Shown here: piece by piece, positions 53,855 through 64,000 of the stretch
How positions within the stretch are numbered: the first letter of the stretch is position 1
Layout of the letters: the number at the start of each line of letters is the position of its first letter
DNA from: Dactylonectria macrodidyma
Taxonomy: Eukaryota; Ascomycota; Sordariomycetes; Hypocreales; Nectriaceae
DNA: 64,000 nt
Reading direction: 5' to 3'
Assembly (NCBI GenBank): GCA_020744425.1
Contig: JAGMUV010000038.1
Span: 372,001-436,000, forward strand
Position numbers and translations under genes: made by a program
The notes under the pieces: model-generated
Seen by the model: only the letters and a program-made list of their open reading frames with translations
Databases searched by the model: none
What the model was told of the DNA's origin: nothing

Positions 53855-54290
53855 ATCGATCGTATAGATCGATTCCCAGCCCTGATCGATCGATTTTTAT
53901 CGATCGGCGCCTTCAATCGATCGATATCGATCGATATCGATTGATGATCAAATCGATCAATGCTGGTCTTCATTCTTCATTGTCCCTATCTACGGTTATC
54001 CTGCCCACCAATTGAAGAACTTGCCTCCAATTATCTCCCTCAAGGAGACTAAGAGGAAGAAGAGTCGGCTGATAAATGCCGGCTTTGCTCCACGAACGAA
54101 GGCACTGAGCCATAGCCACAATATGCCGTCGTAGGCGGGACATAAGCGGTGTTACCATCCTCCCGCAACTGCTGAAGTCTCTCTCCGTTTCTGCAGAAGA
54201 CGATGCGATAGTAAGAAAGTCCACAGCCATATACGAAAGCCGAGGAAAACGCACAATGCCGACATCCCTCTACCAACCAATTGGGTCAGC
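53855..54290 (-). pseudogene. hAT transposon remnant: dimerisation domain and subterminal repeats
   Basis: The minus-strand reading from about 54290 gives DPIGWWRDVGIVRFPRLSYM, then AVDFLTIASSSAETERDFSS and CGRMVTPLMSRLRRHIVAMA. This is the C-terminal hAT dimerisation domain (family pattern DPLxWW, ASSAExERxFS, RxxLxP). The coding end is near 53970. Beyond it, 53855-53960 is dense in ATCGATCG / GATCGATC copies, as expected of a hAT subterminal region. The catalytic part is missing. Confidence 0.8.
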
Positions 54291-54595
54291 TTTATAGCAA
54301 GACCTTTTGACTTAATCGGCTAGGATTCAGTCTTTTCGTATCACTCTTACACGGAATCCCTACAAGACAGACCACGGTTCTGCACAATTCTAGGTGATTC
54401 TGCTCGCGACAAGAAGAAATGTTACAAAAATTGCTCCAGTGCGTAAATAATGTAATGGTTGTAGATAATTGCTTGGCCCGCAGACTCTCAGCCTTCGGCT
54501 GATTGTACAGTGGGGGGACAAAAGTGACGATGCAGACCCAGTTTTACACCAAAATGCTACCCTAGAACTCATTAATAAATCAACAAATACTATCT
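54287..54595 (-). repeat. Inverted copy of 22026-22338
   Basis: Reverse complement of the segment at 22 kb, including TCAGCCTTCGGCTGA (54488-54502) and the MITE end at 54497-54595. It runs directly into the hAT C-terminal coding remnant. Confidence 0.82.
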
Positions 54596-55389
54596 GAAAG
54601 GGTTTTCCCCAAAGGATGCACAGCTTTGGTCGCGGCTACTGGCGATCTTAGAGGACATGGACTTCCTGCTCTAGGGTGTGGAAAGCTATTTGATCTATCT
54701 GTGCAAGAGAATTCTCGGCTGGGGAGGGATCTGTTCCCGCTGACGGGATGCCCTCTTGAAAGAATGCGCCTTTGAGCCGATGATATGCTGGATGAGCTAG
54801 ATGGAGTAGCATCCGTATGGGAACTCGCTGGAGCTGCCCGTATTGACAGTGCCTCTTGGCTGGGAGATTGAGCATATATTGGGTTTTCCCCTTTGATCTG
54901 TATGTATGTATGTATGTTGCTCGATCCCCGTTAATCTGAGGGGTTTTTGCGGGTAGTCTAGGTGAGGACAAATGCGATAGCAATTGTAGATAGTTCAGCC
55001 CAGCACGTCCTGTGCCCCAATAGGGGACTTTACGGGCCTTACGGCCCCTCGGACGAAAAATACACATAACATAACATAACATAACTGCGGTACCGAATCG
55101 ACCAAATTAACACAGCCAACTTAATATCGTGACGATAGTACAGTAGTAGTATTGATTAGTCAGAATAGGCCAAATTGGTATCACAACCTGGTTAACAGCG
55201 TCTTGATTGTCGTTGAGTTAATCGTCGGCGGTGTCACTGCGAGAATACTAAGTGGAAGGAGACACGAGGTAGGCGCGCGGACGTTTGGACGTGATGGCCT
55301 GCCCCACTATTTGAGCCAATCCGGATGCTCTAAATCAGCCACCTGCCGTAAACTGCTTAGCGTTACCGGTATGATCTGGTATACCGGTA
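54596..55389. other. Repeat-derived non-coding stretch
   Basis: No gene. Contains a (TGTA)n run near 54898 and a (CATAA)n run near 55063-55084. Confidence 0.4.
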
Positions 55390-55490
55390 ATACCATGGTA
55401 TTGAGCTGTCCCCAAACCATACCAGGTCTTGGCGGTATATACCATACCAATACCAACTCATACCAGACCATTCCGATCACTGACACCAAC
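55390..55490 (+). repeat. Dispersed GGTAT-rich repeat, copy 3 (partial)
   Basis: Multiple ATACC/GGTAT units, ending in CATACCAGACCATTCCGATC and ACTG, as at the end of the copy at 30303-30400. Confidence 0.5.
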
Positions 55491-55763
55491 ATCAACAATG
55501 GCAACAACAACAACCGGCCCGGCTCTGACTCAGGATGCCTGCGGGATCCGGTGTAGGTCAGTCCCGAGTTTTGTGGCGATGTGGGTCCGAATCACATAGT
55601 TCGCCATGTTCCGGACTGGAGACCCAGCTTCCAGGTAGGGGAAAACCCGGAGGTCTTCCCTGGCCAGGGCGACAGGGGTCTGTTTGCCCTTGGTGAATAG
55701 AAAATGTGAGGACATGATTATCACTTGAAAATGACGTACATAGTGTTCAATGAACCTAACCAA

Positions 55764-56282
55764 TTACCGGTAGAAGGATATTGCTATGACACAATTACAG
55801 GCCCAGTTATCCAAAATACACACCGTGACACATCCCTTTAGCCGAGGCCATTCCTGAGGACTTGGCTCCCCTATAACTTGTCTTTTGCGTCTCTGCGCTG
55901 CCCTCCTCGATATCCGAGTCTCGCCTCCTTGCCAGGGCTGTTGCCTTCCTTCTGACTGCGTGCTTTCACAATCTGTTCCTTCATAGCTTCCATTCGCTGT
56001 TCCAGGACAACCTGGCCTGAAATGTCCTCCATTTGAAAGCATCTTAATGAATGTTGCAAGCCGTTGTTTGGGTACGGCCTTTGTCATTCCATCTGCAATC
56101 TTCTTCGATGTTGGAACCCAGCCGAACTCAACTCTTTTCTCCCTGTATTCCAGTCGTAACCAGTGTCGATGAATTTCCACATGCCGAAGCTTCGTAGTCA
56201 ACTTGGCTGATTCCCCAGTCAGGAGCCTGATTGTCTGGGTATTATCGCATTCGATATGCAATGGTCCGCCAATCTGAACCAA
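55764..56282 (-). pseudogene. Copia-type retrotransposon, RNase H end fragment
   Basis: The minus-strand frame reads LHIECDNTQTIRLLTGESAK, LTTKLRHVEIHRHWLRLEYR and GWVPTSKKIADGMTKAVPKQ, then RLATFIKMLSNGG. This is the C-terminal RNase H of Ty1/Copia polyproteins (family pattern DNxxTIRLL, TKLRHVDIHxHWLR, PTxxMxADGLTKAL). The rest of the polyprotein is absent. Codons after about residue 90 do not look like Copia. Confidence 0.85.
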
Positions 56283-56408
56283 AAAAACACGCGTGAGCCT
56301 ACAGCCAAGGCACCTTTCAGAAGAAAACGGGGCTTGAAGGGGTTACGGAAGAATGAAAGGACGATTGTTTCACTTTTCAGCGAAAAAGTGAGGTCCCATA
56401 GGGATGTA

Positions 56409-56750
56409 GACGGGAAGACTGGGAGTGAAGTAGGAGAATGGGACATACTAACAACCGGAACCAGGAAACATTGACACAATACTAACGCAATGCAGCCTCA
56501 TTTTGACAGACCATGCTTCAGCTGCTGAGGATAGGATGCTGAACACTTGGAGAAATTGGCCTTCAAGCAGGCCTGTCAGAGAAAGTCAAGGGAGGCCAAA
56601 ATAAAGTTACTCAGGGAGATAAAGTAGGGCTTTACTTTGTGGTCAGGATTGAAGTGGCAGAAATGTAAATAGCATAGCGTGTTCCATGGCCCTATGAGAT
56701 CCGTTCTCCCGGGCGTAATAAATCTACTACTACTACTACTACTACATAAT
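56409..56750 (+). mobile_element. 5'-truncated LINE copy (3' UTR only)
   Basis: Begins within the last codons of ORF2 (ACGGGAAGACTGGGAGTGAA then TAG, as at the end of LINE 1). It continues through the shared 3' UTR and ends CGTAATAAATC plus (TAC)n at about 56723-56745. Opposite orientation to LINE 1. Confidence 0.88.
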
Positions 56751-59172
<2,422 letters not shown>

Positions 59173-59900
59173 GCGGATCGAGAGCGGGCCGCGGCCGTGT
59201 GAGGGTCACCATCGTCCTCAAACCCCTTGGATAGGTGACCAGACAAGAGAAGCTCAGTCGACGGAGAAGAGGCCTAAGGCGGAGGTAGAGTGTGGCGGCA
59301 AATGGGTTTGGTCTTGGTAGATGGGATGGGACGCAGGATGTGGTCGACTTGGCACGCGGCATGGATGTGAATTGGCGACGCAACGAAGTGCGGGTAGCAG
59401 GCGACTTTGTTCCATGACGGGAGGCGGCGATCTGTCGGCGACGAAGGAGATGGCTGCCGAGTGCTGTTGACGGTAGCCGCAGTCAGTGCCTTTGGCTGAG
59501 ACGTGTCTTGCAACTATTTGATTATAGTTTTATCTGCTTGGGTTAAGTTATGCCCGGAATGACTATATATCCCGTCCAAGGGACGGTGGTATGCTCAGGG
59601 TGGCTGCTAGGGAAGTTCCAAGCATCAGGAATAGCATCAACTGTGCTTGGGCAAAGCTGGGCGAGTACTACACAAAGCTAGAAGAGTCCCCTCTTTGAAC
59701 AGGGGCCATTCTATTGAATCCTAGCCTCAGCCTGAGATGGCTTCGATGCTGCTGGAACGATCTAGCCCAGCAGTTCTGGCTAACAGACGCGATGGACAGC
59801 CTCAAAGCCTATTTTGACTGTTGGTATCCCGTTAATGATGCCCTAGCGACCCATGGGACGCATTATCGTCGAAATCGAGACGAGGGATATCAGTCACAGT
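59173..59900. other. No supported gene
   Basis: 3' flank of the Cdc42-like gene and unassigned sequence. Confidence 0.4.
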
Positions 59901-59904
59901 GATG

Positions 59905-60509
59905 TTATTGGATTGGATTGGAGCTGGATCCGAGCCCCGATCCAATCCAGTCCAGACGTGGGGACGGGCAGCCTCCAGGATATCCAGAACCGATCCAGTT
60001 CGTATTTTTACCCTTTTGGGACAATCAATGAGCCGCTGAATAAGCAAACTTGGAGTAGAACTATTCTTGTCCTTGGGTTATGACACCACCTAACTACGGA
60101 GCTCATGTTCTATAGCAACTTGCGTCTCCAGTATGTTCGACTTCTCACTTCCATCATCATCGCCGCCTTCCTCTCCCTCACCCGGCCCATCCGCCCTAAC
60201 TGTACTCCCTGCCTCACCCTCCATCAAACCGATGGCAGAGTCATCAAATGCCTTCTGCTCCGGGCGACCATACCAAGCTCGTAAGCACTCGCTGGCTTCA
60301 ATGACGTCCATCCGGAGCCGTGAGCGATGATCTGTAAGGAGGAGCTTGGCGCTGCTAAAAAGGCGCTCACACTCATCCGACATGGGAGGCAGGGCTAAAA
60401 CGTCCAGCGCCATACGAGCTAGGTCCGTCTGCGAGTAATAACGCTCATTCCAGTACTGGATGGGGTCAAATTCCTCGTCATCATTAAGGCCGATAACGTC
60501 ACTGGTAAT
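59905..60509 (-). pseudogene. hAT transposon remnant with its own subterminal repeat
   Basis: The minus strand from about 60500 to 60090 reads ERYYSQTDLARMALDVLALP, then PMSDECERLFSSAKLLLTDH and RSRLRMDVIEASECLRAWYG. This is the hAT dimerisation domain, ending in an acidic tail. On its 3' side, 59905-59965 carries GGATTGGATTGGA and inverted TCCAATCCAG copies. It is cut at 60510 by TCAGCCGAAGGCTGA. Confidence 0.78.
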
Positions 60510-60800
60510 TCAGCCGAAGGCTGACTCTACATCAGTTCTTAAGTTTTCTGAATATGAGGGTTTGGTGCAAGATTGGCCAAAAGTTTCTGATTGGTCCGGA
60601 ATTTTGTATTTCCGGTCGCTAAAGAAGGCTGGATTGGTTGGCGGCTCTAGAAAAAGTGGGTATCCGCCAGCCACCATCTGCCACTGCTTCTTTGTTTACT
60701 TCTTTGTTTACCATCGCCAAATTTGCCTGGCGATCTGTTCGTTTGCTTGGCCAAGCAACCTCTCTTCCATTATCGATCCCGATGCACCGTACGACTGAGG

Positions 60801-61001
60801 ATGGATTCCGATTCTAGGGGTAATATGAGCCCTGGATCTGATTTTGGAGTCCATTGCCCGTCTTGCAACCAAATAAAACCAGCAAGTGACTTCATTAGCA
60901 GGAGGAAATCTGCCAATCAAACTACAACCTGCCTGGAATGCCGGGACCAGCGCAATTCCGAGGTAATTGACATCATTGGTATCGTCTATATGCCTCCCTA
61001 A
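60801..61001 (+). CDS. Small cysteine-rich ORF, possibly first exon
   Basis: The ATG at 60801 reads MDSDSRGNMSPGSDFG, then HCPSCNQIKPASDFISRR and TTTCLECRDQRNSE. Two CxxC pairs 22 residues apart suggest a small zinc-binding module of a kind often met in fungal repeat-associated proteins. A possible intron starts GTAATT after NSE with an AG at about 61019. The following frame is not clearly in phase, so the model is unfinished. Confidence 0.35.
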   Translation: MDSDSRGNMSPGSDFGVHCPSCNQIKPASDFISRRKSANQTTTCLECRDQRNSEVIDIIGIVYMPP

Positions 61002-61239
61002 CCTGATCAAGCGTGCCAGGTCTAAAGGTGCGGTCCTGACGTTGAGGAACCTGGCCGTCCGTCCTTCCTTAGCTGAGAGATCTGCCCCCAAAAGAACCGA
61101 CGGAGATGCTGGCCTATCGCCTCCTAATGAGAGATCCGGAACCCAGCCTACATTGCCAGAGAGGCTACGGCAACTTCACAGCCAATTAGCCAGCCGCAGG
61201 TGGTGCTAGGGACGCCAATTCCACCAACCCAAAGCAGTG

Positions 61240-61395
61240 TTGCTAATAATATGGCAATAAAGTAGTATATTGCAATATAACCCATATGATATAGACTTTC
61301 TCATATTGTGACAATATGATATGAAGATTTTGATATTGTGACAATATAATATGAGGATATCCATATTGGCAATATATTATTTATATTGGGTTGTC
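61240..61395. repeat. hAT subterminal CAATAT-type repeats
   Basis: About a dozen copies of CAATAT/ATATTG, several as the pair ATATTGTGACAATAT. The same motif recurs at 63880-64000, on the other side of the transposase gene. Confidence 0.8.
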
Positions 61396-61678
61396 AGTCC
61401 TGGGGCGAAATTGCCTGTTGACAGTAGCCGGGGCAGGCCTTACCCTATACCAGCGACCGGGATGCTTGGCATTTATTGGCTAGCATTTACCTCAGCACGC
61501 GTCTTTATTGACAATCAGACCTAACACGCGACCACGCGTTTCTGCCACGCGTCAGGGGAGGTACGATTGGTACGGACCTTGTTGAGCTGGGCCTACCGGT
61601 GGTTGCCTGTCGACACTGGCCATCGTCACCTCTGCTCATTTTCTTTATCACTGTCGAGCCTAGACAAGACTTACCGCC

Positions 61679-63849
61679 ATGCCTCAACAGCGCCTCCCTT
61701 TTGCAAAATGGTCACAACGAAGAGAGTCGTCAATTTCAGTCGACTTTTCAGAGTCTTCCAGCCAGCAGTTACATGGCCTAGACGAAAGCCAAACGTCCAA
61801 ATCTCGACCTTACACAGCCTCTACAACCTCCTCCACCAAGCCCAGAACATCATGGGTCTTCTCCCATATGCCAGACGAGGAGATAGAGACGAGATACTAC
61901 AATCAGCGGACCGGAAAAGAAGAGTGGCGGTGCAAACATTGTAACAGAACCTATGCCTGTTCTGGGGGTACTGCGGCTCCCGCAAAACATCTTATGGACC
62001 CTCCTCCTGACGGCCACGGTCTGCCAAAAGGAGCCCCGCGAACAGCTAAAGCGACAACGATACGAACGATTCTCGAACAAGCTCGTGCTGTGGCAGAAGA
62101 AAATCCCCGCAAACGCCGTCGGCTCAACGATCAATCCGGAGATTCGATCGACCCTGACCAGCTCGAGGTATTATACGTGAGGTTTATTACAGCCTGCTCT
62201 CTCCCATTTCGGCTCGTGGAATGCCCAGAGTTCCGAGCCCTCTTGGCCTACATCAATAACGATATCGATACTTGGCTTCCAGATACGCACGAGACTATCA
62301 GGAAATGGATCATGCGGCAGTACGAAGACCAGAAGGAGAAGGTCAAGCAGCGTATACAGTCGGCGAAGTCAAGAGTTCACATCAGCTGCGACCTTTGGAC
62401 TTCTCCCAACTCTTTGGCCATCTTAGGCGTAGTTGGTCACTATGTCACGGAAGACGGTCAGCTCGAACACCATATTTTGGCGTTGAAAGACATCGATAGT
62501 GAGCATGACGGTTCTCACCTCGCTGAGGCAATTTTGGAAGTGGTTGACGAATGGGGCTTTGCTTCGAAGCTTGGATATTTCGTGATGGACAATGCTGGCA
62601 ATAACGATACAATGATGAGATCCCTTTCGCTTGGTCAGTATAACTCACTATTTCTACTGATTGGCCCTAACATCCCACAGGCCTCCTACGCCGATATGAT
62701 ATCCAATACGACCCCAAGGTTCACCGACTCCGCTGCCAAGGTCATATCATCAACCTCGCCGCCAAAGCTTTCCTCTTCGTCACCGACAATGAGAAGCTCG
62801 AACGCGACGATGCTGGCCTGCATAATGTGACACTAAAGCATATTGAAGCGTGGCGGAAGAAGGGTCCTCTTGGCAAGCTTCACAACTTCGTCGTTTACAT
62901 CCAACAGAGTGTTCAGCGCAGCCAAAAGTTTCTGGCTATCAGCCACAACCGTAAGCTTGCGCGAGACAATGACACAAGATGGAGCTCGTGGTATACCATG
63001 TTGAGGGCGGCATTGAATCTTAGAGATGCAATTGACGGCTATTTTAACAAATGGATGGACGCAGATTGCGATAGAGACGAGCTCTCTCCAGAGGAGTGGA
63101 CCGTCTTGGAGAAGATCAAGTTCTTCTTAGAGAAGCTGAAGATGACGACTAAGGCTCTCGAGTCATCGTTTGCAACACTCGACAATGTCCTCTTGGCGAT
63201 GGACTTCGTATTGGCACAATTCGAAGCCGGCAAGGAGGCAAGTATCGACGATCCGGTGATGACACCGATGTATAACTTGGGCTGGGCCAAGTTGGATAAG
63301 TACTATCGCCTTACTGATGAATCGCCTGCGTATGTTGCAGCCATTGTGCTCCACCCTTCGCATAAATGGCACTACATCTAGGAGAACTGGAAAAAGGAGT
63401 GGGTTGAGCCTTCAGAGAAGTTGATTGAGACACTGTGGAACGAATATAAACCTGTGGAATCACCGCTTCCTCTCTGCGAGGTCCCATCGACGACCACGAA
63501 CGAGTTCTTGAATTGGAGGAACAAGCACCTGCAGCCGTCACTTGTCATGGACGAATACGAGCGATATTGCAATTCTGAACGGGTTTATGGCTTTACAAGC
63601 GCCCTTGCATGGTGGCTAGAGGAGACGCAGCAGAAAACCTACCCGAGCCTGAGCAAGATGGCCGTGGATATACTGTCAATTCCTGCAATGTCAGCGGAGC
63701 CTGAACGACTCTTCTCTGGGGCAAAGATAACGATTACAGACCGTCGAAATCGACTTGGGAGTGATGTAATTGAAGCATTGGAGTGCCTGAAGTCATGGTT
63801 TGGGATACGAGATTTTCAGGGTGACGAGATTTGTGCAGAAGCGGTTTAG
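61679..63849 (+). pseudogene. hAT transposase with one in-frame stop
   Basis: Exons 61679-62633 and 62681-63849 (47-nt GTCAGT...CACAG intron) give 707 codons. An N-terminal BED-type zinc finger reads KEEWRCKHCNRTYACSGGTA. The RNase H-like core has HISCDLWTSPNSLAILGVVG (first Asp), KLGYFVMDNAGNNDTMMRSL (second Asp) and DTRWSSWYTMLRAAL. The C-terminal hAT dimerisation domain reads VDILSIPAMSAEPERLFSGA then KITITDRRNRLGSDVIEALE. Everything is open except a TAG at 63379-63381 (HYI-stop-ENW). That stop, if real, removes the dimerisation domain. Confidence 0.9.
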
Positions 63850-63879
63850 TGATAGGGTCACGTGGGATATATTGGATGT

Positions 63880-64000
63880 ATTGTCACACTGCCAATATAT
63901 TGGGTTCTTGGCAATAAATACAATATGAGTCATGTTCATATTGGGTAATACAATATGCACCCCTTGACAATACAATAATATTGCGAGGGGGTCCATATTG
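63880..64000. repeat. hAT subterminal CAATAT-type repeats, right side
   Basis: Copies such as CCAATATATTGGG, ATACAATATGAG, TTCATATTGGG and CAATACAATAATATTG run to the window edge, mirroring 61240-61395. Confidence 0.8.

Larger units (their letters stand above)
61235..64000 (+). mobile_element. hAT transposon, right end outside the window
   Basis: The left end is proposed at CAGTGTTGCTAATAATATGG (61235), the usual CAGxG form of hAT tips. The subterminal regions 61245-61390 and 63880-64000 are packed with CAATATG / CATATTG and CAATATA / TATATTG copies in both orientations. Between them lies a hAT transposase gene. The right terminus and the 8-bp duplication cannot be seen. Confidence 0.8.

Overview
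The window is eukaryotic and almost certainly from a filamentous ascomycete. The genes have short GT-AG introns of about 40-200 nt. The protein families are fungal: PacC-type zinc fingers, fungal Rad21, Cdc42, SOK1/Tcp11 and Faa-type acyl-CoA synthetase. The transposons are those typical of Pezizomycotina: Tad1-like LINEs, Fot/pogo-type DDE elements with TA target sites, hAT elements and Copia scraps. There are no operons, Shine-Dalgarno sites, CRISPR arrays or tRNAs. Several transposon ORFs are long and open, so heavy RIP mutation is not evident by eye.

Layout. 0.2-2.4 kb: possible membrane-protein gene (minus). 2.8-4.5 kb: Tc1 scrap, two MITE-like foldbacks and an AT-hook ORF. 4.47-6.89 kb: complete pogo-type element D. 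7.7-19.3 kb: two head-to-tail Tad1-like LINEs on the minus strand. The first is broken by frameshifts, a stop and a solo LTR; the second looks intact. A 24-copy 9-bp minisatellite sits between them. 19.6-21.0 kb: erythromycin-esterase-family gene. 21.3-22.3 kb: LINE scrap and a MITE. 23.3-24.3 kb: truncated PacC-like gene. 24.95-26.84 kb: intact pogo element B. 28.2-30.0 kb: Rad21-like gene. 31.3-33.2 kb: SOK1/Tcp11-like gene. 34.0-42.1 kb: nested transposon stack, containing a 5.1-kb three-gene element bounded by terminal inverted repeats. 42.1-45.5 kb: palindrome cluster and two broken pogo copies. 45.66-46.05 kb: small secreted protein. 48.1-50.3 kb: intact pogo element E, ending 65 bp before the ATG of an acyl-CoA synthetase gene (50.4-52.7 kb). 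53.9-60.5 kb: hAT, Copia and LINE remnants around a Cdc42-like GTPase gene (58.1-59.2 kb). 61.2-64.0 kb: a hAT element running off the window.

How it fits together. This looks like a transposon-rich accessory compartment. The host-type genes are mostly divergent or damaged relatives of conserved core genes: PacC without its C-terminal half, Rad21 with altered motifs, Cdc42 with the switch-I threonine replaced by asparagine, and an acyl-CoA synthetase with an out-of-frame last exon. That pattern suggests second copies free to diverge, but the window cannot show whether standard copies exist elsewhere.

The best candidate for something undescribed is the element at 36760-41889. It has near-perfect inverted repeats, a 5-6 bp target duplication, an integrase-core transposase and two further genes that I do not recognise.
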